Positions 1-6,976 of a stretch of DNA of 12,000 bases are shown piece by piece. The DNA comes from Planctomycetota bacterium. Lineage in GTDB: Bacteria > Planctomycetota > Planctomycetia > Pirellulales > Pirellulaceae. Within the stretch, counting starts at the first letter, position 1; the number at the start of each line of letters is the position of its first letter. The DNA lies in NCBI GenBank assembly GCA_024274855.1, contig JAJSAJ010000873.1, forward strand, positions 1 to 12,000, read 5' to 3'. A model generated the notes under the pieces. That model was not told the DNA's origin, searched no databases, and was given only the letters and a program-made list of their open reading frames with translations. The position numbers and the translations under genes were made by a program.

Positions 1-318
1 GAACGATACAAGGTCAGGAAATCAGATGTAAGAAATCCCAAACCACAAGACTGACAGCCTGATTCTACCTGCTGTACCGCAACTTTTCACTTCGCATCTC
101 TCGCTTTTCATGACAACTCAGCAACTGCTGGTGTGCCGGCGCTCGCCGTGAACGTTGCGGATGATGGAGGACTCTTGACGGCGAGCTGGTCACACCCTAC
201 TACTACGATGCGTTCCCAGCGCAACTATCAGTGGACGATAGAATGCGCCGGGAAGGGCCGGACAAGAGGCTCGATAAAGGGCGTCTGATTGGGCAGCTCC
301 GATTGCTTCAGCAGTTCC
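1..318. other. Intergenic stretch, no supported gene
   Basis: This stretch lies downstream of the minus-strand ABC exporter gene and runs to the window edge. I read both strands. The only open frames are short (under about 65 codons), have no convincing ribosome binding site, and give translations with no recognisable family. A plus-strand frame from about 165 to 425 is open, but it runs into the antisense of the exporter's C-terminus, so it is not credible as a gene. I see no clear terminator hairpin with a T-run for the exporter. Confidence 0.5.
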
Positions 319-2208
319 TTAGTGTGTCACCATCGTACTGGTTTGCAACAGGACCATATCACGATACTGACCGTCGGAGGCCATTAATGCTGTGTGTGTT
401 CCGATCTGCTGGATCCGCCCTTTAGCCAGCACGACAATTCGGTCGGCATGTGTAATCGTGCTCAGACGGTGTGCAATGATCAGGCAGGTCCGGCCGCGCA
501 TGAGCGTCTCCAGACTGGCTTGGATCATCCGCTCGCTTTCCGTGTCGAGGTTACTTGTCGCTTCATCCAAGATCAAGATTCTGGGGTTGGCCAGGACCGC
601 CCGTGCGATCGCCAGACGCTGACGTTGTCCGCCACTCAGCTTCACACCCCGTTCGCCAATCACGGTTTCGAAACCACGTGGCAAGTCCTCGATAAACTGC
701 AACGCGTTGGCCATTTCAGCTGCACTACATATTGCGGCGTCATCGGCGTGCCGTTTGCCATAGGCGATGTTGGCCGCCACGGTTCCATCAAAAAGAAACA
801 CATCTTGTTCAACGACCCCGATCAACGTTCGAAAGCTCTCGACATCGATTTGGCACAGGTCGACGCCATCCAACAACACACGCCCAACGGTCGGATCGTA
901 AAACCGCACAGCCAAATTACACAAGGTCGTCTTGCCTGCACCACTCGGACCGACCAGTGCAATGGTTTCGCCAGCCTGCACATCAAGTGAAATATCCTCC
1001 AAGGCAAATCGCTCGGTACCATGATATCGAAAACGAACGTCTTCAAACGTAATCCGTCCTTGCACATCAGAACGATCAATGGCTACTGCTGCGGAGCCAT
1101 CCATCTCTCGAGGTTCTTCGAGCAAATCAAGAACGCGGTCCAGTCCCGATAAGCTATTTTGAAACTGTGCGGCACTTTGGGCCAAGACGGCCAACGGAGA
1201 CAATAACATCAGCAAGTAGACCAGAAACATCATAAGGTCACCGAGCGTTAGTTGGCCTTCGAGCACACGCCAGCCACCGTAGAGCAGCAAGGTCGAACTG
1301 GCCAGCGGCGTCAGAGTGGCCCAGACGATCTCGATCGTTCGCATCCACCACCAGGCGTATAACTCCTGTCGCCCCATCACGTGATTTCCCCGCATAATCC
1401 GACTCGTCTCCGAACGCTGGCGGCCAAACGCCCGTACGACGCGCATGCCCCCAAACGACTCGGTTGCTAACGCATCGACTTTCTCACGCTGAGCCCGGAC
1501 GCGACGATGCTGGGGCCGAATACGACTGATCCAAGTGCGGTGCGAAAAATAGACCAAGGGCACAATGACAATCGCTCCGAGCAACAATCGGAAATCGATC
1601 CACGCTAGAATGCCGAGGCTGCCAACCAATTGCACAAACGCTCGCCATGGATTGTAGAGCATCCCGAACACTAACTCGCCAACACTGCCGGCATCCTGCC
1701 GCAAAACGCTCGCCGCACCACCCGATTTCAGCTCCTGCACTCGATGCATCGGCAGCCGGACTGCTTGAGCGAACACTTTTTTTCGCACTGACATTTGCAG
1801 CAGTTTTGTCACGCGAGTGGCGTGCCATCGCCCCCAGATCTGAAGGCCCGTCCTGACCAACGAGATGGCTAAGACCCCAGCGGTAATCGTCACCAACAAT
1901 AGCCAAGGATCACGCGAAACCCAGCCGGGAACCGATTCGGGGATCGGCTTGCTCCCGAGCACATAGTCGACGATAAACTTTGTGGCCGCCGGTGGAATGA
2001 GTGCCAGCGTTGTGGCGACCGTAAGTGTCGCAAGCGAAAAAGCGATCGAACCGCGATGACCACGAGTCAGCCCGTAAAAGCTGTGGAGCAACGTGGAAGA
2101 AGACCGCTCGCGAGGCGTATTCCGCCCGTGCCGCATTCCCGCCCCGCGATCCAGAAACTCGGCCTTGTATCGGTCAAACTGCGCTCGACTGGAAAGTGTG
2201 TGATGCAT
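319..2208 (-). CDS. ABC exporter half-transporter, fused membrane and ATPase domains (MsbA/lipid A or multidrug type)
   Basis: Inner-membrane ATP-driven exporter subunit that would work as a homodimer or heterodimer. Residue numbers here count from a TTG two codons upstream. Residues 57-350 form the membrane domain with about six hydrophobic segments, for example 57-75, 104-120, 210-222 and 327-347. Residues 385-631 form the nucleotide-binding domain. Walker A GPSGAGKTT is at 422-430, the Q-loop glutamine is in VVEQD near 470, the signature LSGGQ is at 526-530, Walker B ILILDE at 546-551, and the H-loop histidine in IIAHRLST at 582. All catalytic elements are intact and the length of about 629 residues is normal for the family. 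I chose the ATG at 2208, because the upstream TTG at 2214 has no better ribosome site. An internal ATG 24 codons downstream is also possible, as the N-terminus is arginine-rich and not typical. The gene stands alone on this strand, so the substrate cannot be inferred from neighbours. Lipid, lipid A or drug export are all possible. Confidence 0.93.
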   Translation of the reverse strand: MHHTLSSRAQFDRYKAEFLDRGAGMRHGRNTPRERSSSTLLHSFYGLTRGHRGSIAFSLATLTVATTLALIPPAATKFIVDYVLGSKPIPESVPGWVSRDPWLLLVTITAGVLAISLVRTGLQIWGRWHATRVTKLLQMSVRKKVFAQAVRLPMHRVQELKSGGAASVLRQDAGSVGELVFGMLYNPWRAFVQLVGSLGILAWIDFRLLLGAIVIVPLVYFSHRTWISRIRPQHRRVRAQREKVDALATESFGGMRVVRAFGRQRSETSRIMRGNHVMGRQELYAWWWMRTIEIVWATLTPLASSTLLLYGGWRVLEGQLTLGDLMMFLVYLLMLLSPLAVLAQSAAQFQNSLSGLDRVLDLLEEPREMDGSAAVAIDRSDVQGRITFEDVRFRYHGTERFALEDISLDVQAGETIALVGPSGAGKTTLCNLAVRFYDPTVGRVLLDGVDLCQIDVESFRTLIGVVEQDVFLFDGTVAANIAYGKRHADDAAICSAAEMANALQFIEDLPRGFETVIGERGVKLSGGQRQRLAIARAVLANPRILILDEATSNLDTESERMIQASLETLMRGRTCLIIAHRLSTITHADRIVVLAKGRIQQIGTHTALMASDGQYRDMVLLQTSTMVTH

Positions 2209-2561
2209 GAACAACGACGCCGGATTCCATGGTTACAAAGTGAATATGTTAGCTCGAAATGGAACACATCTCGCCGCCTCAAGTCGGTTTGCGAGCCGAA
2301 CTCCTTGCCCGGAACTCTTCGTTGCGACTCTGAACAAAGACCCAAGTTGTTTGTTCCTCGACACGCAGTGTAGACGAAAAAGACACATTCTGTCATCCGC
2401 CGATCACACGGTCGAGATAGCACTCTGACAACGATACGGTGCATCATGACTTGACAAACGCTCCACCTTTTGAACAAGTCAACTTCGCTGGAACGACCAA
2501 GACCCAATGGACGCTCCAATCGGTACCTCAACTTTGTTAACCGCTTAACGTTCGCTTCCAA
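2209..2561. other. Upstream region of the ABC exporter, no supported gene
   Basis: This is the 5' flank of the minus-strand exporter. A minus-strand frame crosses it but overlaps the exporter start in another frame, and its cysteine- and arginine-rich translation resembles no protein, so I treat it as non-coding. The one ordered element is a 7-base inverted repeat (TGACTTG at 2447-2453 and CAAGTCA at 2475-2481, with a 21-base spacer). It could be an operator for the exporter promoter. I see no convincing -35/-10 pair beside it. Confidence 0.4.
2447..2481. repeat. Short inverted repeat TGACTTG-N21-CAAGTCA
   Basis: A perfect 7-base inverted repeat lies about 240 bases upstream of the exporter start. 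The arms are spaced 28 bases centre to centre, compatible with a dimeric regulator or with chance. Function is inference only. Confidence 0.3.
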
Positions 2562-2639
2562 GGGGTCAGACCCATTTTCGGCGACAAGATGCGTTCGCGT
2601 AAAGAAACGCTTTCTCCGCCGAAAATTGCGTCAGACCCC
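2562..2639. repeat. REP-like imperfect palindrome with GGGGTCAGACCC ends
   Basis: The left arm at 2562-2583 begins GGGGTCAGACCC and continues ATTTTCGGCG. The right arm at 2617-2639 is its near reverse complement, starting CGCCGAAAAT and ending in GACCCC. The arms differ by a few bases around the GTC/GCG centre. The 33-base interior has a second small inverted pair (GCGTT at 2591-2595 and AACGC at 2606-2610), so the whole element could fold as a long hairpin. It is non-coding and intergenic. From memory, elements with GGGGTCAGACCCC termini are dispersed in planctomycete and other bacterial genomes, often linked to REP-associated tyrosine transposases. That link is recollection and is not shown in this window. 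Confidence 0.7.
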
Positions 2640-2869
2640 AGCGACGTGAACGGCTACGAAATCGATAAAACAGGGCCGTTGCCCAACATGATACCCAATC
2701 CCATGTTTTCCTTCCGTGAAGTGAAAAAGCCGAAAAGTGTGGATGGTCCAGCGATACTCGCTGTGCTTCGTTTTTCTTGACATCACCGCATCATACGGCG
2801 TAGACTCTGACCATATCTTGCTCCATTTCTGTAACAACTTCATTCAGGGCCATACCGACTACCAATCCC

Positions 2870-3070
2870 ATGTTCATTCGAAAGTACAAGGCCGGAGAGG
2901 AAATCGAGTTGTGGGACCGGTTCTCTATGACAGTTCGCGCAGTCAACGTCCGAGACTATACGGCGGAGCAGATACGGGCGTGGAGCAGCGTGTGGTTGAC
3001 GCGGTGAAACGGCTTGTGGAAGGCCTTGATCGTCAGCCCCGATTTTCCGCACGTCTTCGTGGCGAAGAGC
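2870..3070 (+). pseudogene. Decayed GNAT-family N-acetyltransferase, N-terminal fragment
   Basis: Translation from ATG 2870 starts MFIRKYKAGEEIELWDRF and continues through VNVRDYTAEQIRAW. This is the typical first-strand and helix region of GNAT acetyltransferases (acetyl-CoA-dependent N-acylation). The frame then hits TGA at 3005-3007. Beyond that stop, in the same frame, PDFPHVFVAK resembles the next GNAT strand ('..pFVAe.dGrIvGf'). The acetyl-CoA-binding motif A (R/Q-x-x-G-x-G/A) and the rest of the roughly 150-residue domain are absent. So the gene carries an internal stop and has lost its 3' two thirds. There is no good ribosome site before the ATG. A short expressed peptide cannot be excluded, but the sequence reads as gene decay. 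Confidence 0.65.
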
Positions 3071-3368
3071 AGTCAGTCGAGGCAGACGCGAGGAAGCAAC
3101 TCTCTCTCAAACGCGATGTCGACCAATGCGGGGTAAGATTGTATGCTTTCCTTTGGTAAAATGGGGACGCGTCCTTCGTTGATCGGATTATTTCGCGAGA
3201 AAATCATGGCCCACGAAGGTGGGGTTTCCAGTAATGAAATGGCAATTGGATCCGAATGGTTTCGCGCCCCGCAACTGCTGGATAGCGAGAATATGTTCCG
3301 AAGATCGAAATAGCTCCTGAGTGTGGTGAACTTCCACGCTACCCCCCCACAATGAGGATCGCCCACTG
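3071..3368. other. 5' flank of the sensor kinase operon, probably containing gene debris
   Basis: About 300 bases separate the GNAT remnant from the histidine kinase. A 35-codon frame (ATG 3206 to TAG 3311-3313, ending in APQLLDSENMFRRSK) has protein-like composition but no ribosome site and no recognisable family. It may be part of the same decayed region. I found no -24/-12 sequence here and no clear sigma-70 promoter. The Shine-Dalgarno-like GAGGA at 3354-3358 sits 10 bases before the kinase ATG and supports that start. Confidence 0.4.
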
Positions 3369-4988
3369 ATGCCCGCCATTGGCCTGCGTTTGCGACTCGT
3401 TATCCCACTAGCTTGCGTCCTAATCGCCTATGGTGGGCTTTACACTTACCTTGCGGTCAGAGCACAGCGCACCGAAATATTGAACGAGGCCACGCAAAGC
3501 ACATTGCGTCTGGCGAAGACGGCCCGCCGCACCACCCGACACGCCATGTTGCGATCGCGACGTGAAGATGTGCATGAGATGATCAAGGAGATCGGCGCCC
3601 AGAAGGGCATTGAGCACGTTCGAATCTTCAACAAAGAGGGCATGATCATGTATTCGGCGGACCGTCGCGAGATCCACCGAGTCGTTGATCGCAAAGCAGA
3701 AGCATGTTTTCAGTGTCACGAGGCGGCAAAACCGCTCACCAAGCTCACAACGTCCAAACGGGCGAGAGTCTTCGATTCGGAAGATGGGCACCGTACCCTG
3801 GCGGCGATTGATGTGATCTACAACGAGCCTTCCTGCTCCAACGCCTCCTGCCATGTGCACCCGCCCGAACAGAAACTGCTGGGGGTCCTCGACATCGGCG
3901 TCTCCCTGGAAGACGCCGACCAGCGCATCGCGAAATCCGCGCAACGTGCGGTGTTGTTTGGGGGACTGTCGACCTTCGTTATCTGTTGCTTGGCAGCCTT
4001 CTTGATCCATCGATTGGTCAATCGGCCCGTGGGACAAATACTCGATTGTACGCGGAAGGTGGCCCAAGGTGACCTCTCCTGTACACTCGATACAGGACGC
4101 GATGACGAGATTGGAGTTTTGGCCCGGTCTTTCTGCAACATGACGGCGGATCTCCGGAAAGCCCGTATCGAACAAAGCAACTGGTCTCAAAAGCTGGCTG
4201 CCGAGGTCGAGCACAAGACACGAGATCTGAAGCTTGCACAGGCTCAAGTCATGCGTTCCGATAAACTTTCGAGCGTTGGATTGCTGGCGGCAGGAGTAGC
4301 ACACGAATTGAATAGCCCCCTCACCGGCATCCTGACATACGCGCATCTCGTCGCGCAAAAGCTGCCCGACGAATCCGCCGAGAAGAAAGACATGCATGTA
4401 ATTGTCACGCAGGCTGAGCGTTGTGCGACAATTATCCGACAATTGCTCGACTTCTCACGGGAACATTCTCCCGAAAAGAAACACCAGGACCTGCATACCG
4501 TACTGGAACAAGCCATTGCTCTCGTGGAACATCAGGCACGTTTCCACAACACAAAGATCGAACGTGATTTCGCGCCGAATCTGCCGCCCGTTCTGATGGA
4601 TATCGGCCAGATGCAGCAAGTCGTCTTGAACCTGTTGGTTAACGCTAGCGAGGCCATGCCGGAGGGCGGAGTCCTGACCGTCGCCACTCGGTGGCTGACG
4701 CAACCCGGTGGCGATGCGGATAGTATTCAAATGACGTTTCGTGACACTGGGATCGGAATTCCCGCGGAAAACATCAGCCGAGTCTTCGACCCGTTCTTCA
4801 CATCCAAGGATGTCGGGAAAGGGACCGGCCTGGGATTGGCCGTCTCGTATGGAATCATCGAACGGCACGGAGGGACGATCGTGGCGGACAGCACGCTCGG
4901 CGAAGGAAGTGTCTTCACGATTACACTCCCATTGAACGGGCAGGTTGATCGGCCCAAATCAAGCGAGGTACCGACTCGTGAAGAATGA
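3369..4988 (+). CDS. Membrane sensor histidine kinase with c-type heme-binding periplasmic sensor and HAMP domain
   Basis: Two-component sensor kinase, 539 residues. Transmembrane helix 1 is near 8-29 and helix 2 near 194-214, and they enclose an extracytoplasmic sensor. That sensor has one canonical heme c motif (CFQCH, 113-117) and one variant with a four-residue spacer (CSNASCH, 156-162). HAMP follows at about 216-270, then a coiled-coil linker. The dimerisation/phosphoacceptor helix contains AHELNSPL with H312. The ATPase domain shows the N-box at 421-430 (N425), G1 DTGIGIP at 459-465, F-box FDPFF at 473-477 and G2 GKGTGLGL at 483-490, all intact. Heme-c sensors in kinases and chemoreceptors of this kind are known from Geobacter and relatives, where they respond to redox potential or small ligands. 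That assignment here is inference. The 3' end overlaps the next gene by 11 bases, so the kinase and the NtrC-type regulator are a cognate, co-translated pair. GAGGA 10 bases upstream supports the ATG. Confidence 0.93.
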   Translation: MPAIGLRLRLVIPLACVLIAYGGLYTYLAVRAQRTEILNEATQSTLRLAKTARRTTRHAMLRSRREDVHEMIKEIGAQKGIEHVRIFNKEGMIMYSADRREIHRVVDRKAEACFQCHEAAKPLTKLTTSKRARVFDSEDGHRTLAAIDVIYNEPSCSNASCHVHPPEQKLLGVLDIGVSLEDADQRIAKSAQRAVLFGGLSTFVICCLAAFLIHRLVNRPVGQILDCTRKVAQGDLSCTLDTGRDDEIGVLARSFCNMTADLRKARIEQSNWSQKLAAEVEHKTRDLKLAQAQVMRSDKLSSVGLLAAGVAHELNSPLTGILTYAHLVAQKLPDESAEKKDMHVIVTQAERCATIIRQLLDFSREHSPEKKHQDLHTVLEQAIALVEHQARFHNTKIERDFAPNLPPVLMDIGQMQQVVLNLLVNASEAMPEGGVLTVATRWLTQPGGDADSIQMTFRDTGIGIPAENISRVFDPFFTSKDVGKGTGLGLAVSYGIIERHGGTIVADSTLGEGSVFTITLPLNGQVDRPKSSEVPTREE

Positions 4989-6399
4989 GTTGATTCTGAT
5001 TGTCGATGATGAGGATGTCGTGTGCGGCAGTTGCGAACGCCTGCTGATGGCCGAAGGATACGAAGTCGATACCTGCCAGAACCCTCTCGAAGGACTCAGG
5101 TTGGCCGAACACAAACCGTATGACTTGGTCCTTGTCGATTTAAAAATGCCGGAAATCAGCGGCATGGAGTTCCTGAAACGCGTCAAAGGGATTCGTCCGG
5201 ATGCCGAAGTCGTCATCATGACCGGGTTCGCGGAAATCTCGACCGCGATCGAGGCAATCAAGCTGGGCGCGGCCGATTATATCCCCAAACCGTTCAGTCC
5301 TGACCAACTGATCGTGTCGATCGGCAAAGCACTTGAGAATCGAAGGATCGTCTCCGAAAACCGTTACCTCCGACAAGAACTTCAATCTCGCTATCGATTC
5401 GAGAACATCATCGGTAGCAGTAAGAAAATGCTGGTCGCGTACGATCTGATTGCCCGCGTTAGTCCGACAAATACAACGATCGTGATCCGTGGTGAAAGTG
5501 GAACCGGCAAGGAACTGGTCGCCCGAGCAATTCATTTCAACAGTGCCCGCAAGACCAAGCGGTTCGTGGCTGTCGATTGCGGTGCCCTGCACGACAATCT
5601 GCTGGAAAGCGAGTTGTTCGGACATTCCAAGGGGGCCTTTACCGGAGCTGCCTCGGCGAGGAAAGGCTTCTTCGAAGCTGCGGAAGGAGGAACCTTGTTT
5701 CTCGACGAGATCGGCAACACGTCACTCGCCCTCCAAACAAGGTTGCTCCGTGTTCTGCAGGAACGAGTCTTCACACCCGTCGGTGATACGCGCGAGCGAA
5801 AAACCGACGTACGCCTGCTCGCAGCCACCAACAAAAATCTCGAAACGATGGTGGCCGAGGGCTCGTTTCGCGAGGAACTTTTTTACCGACTCAATATCGT
5901 CACCATCCAAATACCACCACTGCGCGAGCGGCGCGAAGACATCCCCGCACTGGCCACCCACTTTGTCAACCGATTCCGTGAAGAAACGGGGTGTGGCGTC
6001 TTCGAAATTGCACCCGACGCACTCAACCTCCTCGTCGATTACGATTGGCCCGGAAATGTCCGTGAATTGGAGAACGTGATTCACCGGGCCGTTGTTCTCG
6101 CTTCCGGACGCGCCATCGTCGCCAATCAGCTGCCGCCCGAGATTTGTGGTGGCACCACCCGTCTAACCATCGACACACCCCAAACCAGTGAAGAACTCAA
6201 AGAAAGTAAGAAACAAATGCGTGAGAAATCTGTCGAGGAAATCGAACGACGCTTCGTCATCGAGGCGCTAAAGCGTAACAACTGGAACGTGACACACGCG
6301 GCCGCTCAAGTAGGAATGCAACGCCCCAATTTCCAATCGCTGATGCGCAAGTATCGAATCTCGCTCCCCAAAAATCGACTCGGTGACGACGGCCCCTAA
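4978..6399 (+). CDS. Sigma-54-dependent response regulator, NtrC family (receiver, AAA+, Fis-type HTH)
   Basis: 473-residue enhancer-binding transcription activator. Positions are from GTG 4978. The receiver spans 1-120, with phosphoacceptor D54 in LVLVDLKMPE and conserved K104. The sigma-54 AAA+ domain spans about 143-375: Walker A GESGTGKE at 172-179, the sigma-54-contacting GAFTGA loop at 219-224, Walker B LFLDEI at 240-245, and arginine-finger region SFREELFYRLN at 296-306. The C-terminus (about 419-461) carries a Fis-type helix-turn-helix containing NVTHAAAQVGMQRPNFQSLM. It should hydrolyse ATP to open sigma-54 promoters once phosphorylated by the overlapping heme kinase. The frame stays open upstream to a TTG at 4945. 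I chose the GTG because AGCGAGG lies just upstream at normal spacing and the receiver begins immediately after it. The likely target is the candidate -24/-12 promoter in front of the next operon, downstream at 6909-6924. Confidence 0.95.
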   Translation: MKNELILIVDDEDVVCGSCERLLMAEGYEVDTCQNPLEGLRLAEHKPYDLVLVDLKMPEISGMEFLKRVKGIRPDAEVVIMTGFAEISTAIEAIKLGAADYIPKPFSPDQLIVSIGKALENRRIVSENRYLRQELQSRYRFENIIGSSKKMLVAYDLIARVSPTNTTIVIRGESGTGKELVARAIHFNSARKTKRFVAVDCGALHDNLLESELFGHSKGAFTGAASARKGFFEAAEGGTLFLDEIGNTSLALQTRLLRVLQERVFTPVGDTRERKTDVRLLAATNKNLETMVAEGSFREELFYRLNIVTIQIPPLRERREDIPALATHFVNRFREETGCGVFEIAPDALNLLVDYDWPGNVRELENVIHRAVVLASGRAIVANQLPPEICGGTTRLTIDTPQTSEELKESKKQMREKSVEEIERRFVIEALKRNNWNVTHAAAQVGMQRPNFQSLMRKYRISLPKNRLGDDGP

Positions 6400-6480
6400 C
6401 CGTGCCCACATTGATGGGCCATCAACACAGCCCCTGCCACAACGGCCAACGGAGGCATTGATCGTAAGGTGGTCCAGTAG

Positions 6481-6501
6481 GTCCCGCTTGCCGAGCGGGA
6501 C
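6481..6501 (+). terminator. Hairpin downstream of the NtrC-type regulator, possible terminator
   Basis: GTCCCGCT and AGCGGGAC form a perfect GC-rich 8-base stem around a 5-base loop, 80 bases after the regulator's stop codon. No T-run follows, so it is not a classical intrinsic terminator. It may end or stabilise the kinase-regulator transcript. The position supports this role and the missing U-tract weakens it. Confidence 0.4.
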
Positions 6502-6671
6502 ATGGCGTAATCCCGGACGCTACAAGAGGTTTGGAACTGCAGCCGGGACCTGTTTGCCTGCTGCTGGACCGGATTGCGATCAAGGCCGCCAACGGACAAT
6601 CAAACACCGTCGCCCTGATTCTTCCAGGGATCGTATGCCCCCCGCCTAGCGATCGCGACCCGCCCATTCGA

Positions 6672-6711
6672 GTGCATATTCGTGGTCACATTGTATACAA
6701 GACTTATGCAC
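6672..6711. promoter_or_regulatory. Perfect palindrome TTGTATACAA inside an outer inverted repeat
   Basis: TTGTATACAA at 6691-6700 is a perfect 10-base palindrome. It is bracketed by GTGCATA (6672-6678) and TATGCAC (6705-6711), which are exact reverse complements. The core resembles operators bound by GntR-family dimers (an inference from general knowledge of that family). No GntR gene lies in the window, so a regulator would have to act from elsewhere. Confidence 0.35.
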
Positions 6712-6797
6712 CCCCGTAGGTTGGGCATCAGTAGGGTTTTCCCGTATCTTTGTGCCCGACTTCACCCGAAAGCCGCATAAGAAAAATATACATATAT

Positions 6798-6835
6798 CCG
6801 TTCTTCGACAGAATCCCCTTCTGACCGACGAACGG
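6798..6835. promoter_or_regulatory. Long inverted repeat CCGTTCTTCG...CGACGAACGG, possible enhancer site or hairpin
   Basis: Outer arms CCGTTCTTCG (6798-6807) and CGACGAACGG (6826-6835) pair at 9 of 10 positions. Inner arms CAGAA (6809-6813) and TTCTG (6819-6823) pair perfectly around a TCCCC loop. The right arm shares AACGG with the next palindrome (6831-6854), so the two elements overlap and could form alternative structures or adjacent protein sites. It lies just downstream of an A/T-rich run and upstream of the sigma-54 promoter candidate. Confidence 0.5.
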
Positions 6836-6854
6836 CTCGTGCTCACAAGCCGTT
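6831..6854. promoter_or_regulatory. 24-base near-perfect palindrome, candidate upstream activating sequence for the NtrC-type regulator
   Basis: AACGGCT (6831-6837) and AGCCGTT (6848-6854) are exact reverse complements. The inner GTG/CAC pair extends the symmetry, leaving one mismatched pair and a two-base centre. Its centre is about 90 bases upstream of the start predicted from the -24/-12 element. That fits the distance at which NtrC-family activators bind tandem dimeric sites. Assignment to the regulator encoded at 4978-6399 is inference from adjacency. Confidence 0.55.
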
Positions 6855-6908
6855 AGCAGAACACACGTTGCGTCAAATGTGCACTTTCTTCCTGTTATTC
6901 GCGTTTTA

Positions 6909-6924
6909 CGGCGCCTCGTTTGCA
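6909..6924 (+). promoter_or_regulatory. Candidate sigma-54 (-24/-12) promoter for the receiver/cytochrome operon
   Basis: The sequence CGGCGCCTCGTTTGCA has the invariant GG (6910-6911) and GC (6922-6923) separated by exactly 10 bases. Compared with the family consensus TGGCACG-N4-TTGCA, the -24 box keeps GGC and the next-but-one C, and the -12 box TTGCA is complete. The predicted start is near 6935, giving a leader of about 40 bases before ATG 6977. Its position next to a sigma-54 activator gene and downstream of palindromic sites is strong circumstantial support. Confidence 0.6.
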
Positions 6925-6976
6925 TATTCATTGGACGGTGGCTTTCGGGATGGACGCCCCGACGAGGAGTTGAGTC

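Larger units (their letters stand above)
6400..6976. other. 577-base regulatory gap upstream of the receiver/cytochrome operon
   Basis: No gene is supported. A plus-strand frame from TTG 6531 to 6719 (62 codons) has AAGAGG only one base before its start and no recognisable family. The gap holds several ordered elements, listed separately: a hairpin right after the regulator gene (6481-6501), a 10-base palindrome (6691-6700) inside a wider inverted repeat, an A/T-rich run near 6779-6797, two abutting palindromic elements (6798-6854) and a sigma-54 promoter candidate (6909-6924). The arrangement is that of a long promoter region with upstream enhancer sites. Confidence 0.6.

Noticed and set aside
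2067..2561. 164-codon minus-strand frame across the exporter start
   Set aside because: It overlaps the exporter's first codons in another frame, and its cysteine/arginine-rich composition does not look like a protein.
2840..3052. Minus-strand frame containing a CANCH (heme-like) motif
   Set aside because: It lies exactly antisense to the GNAT remnant, whose plus-strand translation is clearly homologous to a family. A single CxxCH in a 70-codon antisense frame is expected by chance.
3420..4442. 340-codon minus-strand open frame opposite the histidine kinase
   Set aside because: The plus-strand kinase has complete family motifs. The antisense translation has no domains and a typical shadow composition.
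5140..5625. 161-codon minus-strand frame opposite the sigma-54 regulator
   Set aside because: Antisense to an intact, well-conserved gene, with no recognisable domain.
6531..6719. 62-codon plus-strand frame in the regulatory gap
   Set aside because: The TTG start has only one base between it and AAGAGG, the translation matches no family, and the frame runs over the TTGTATACAA palindrome.
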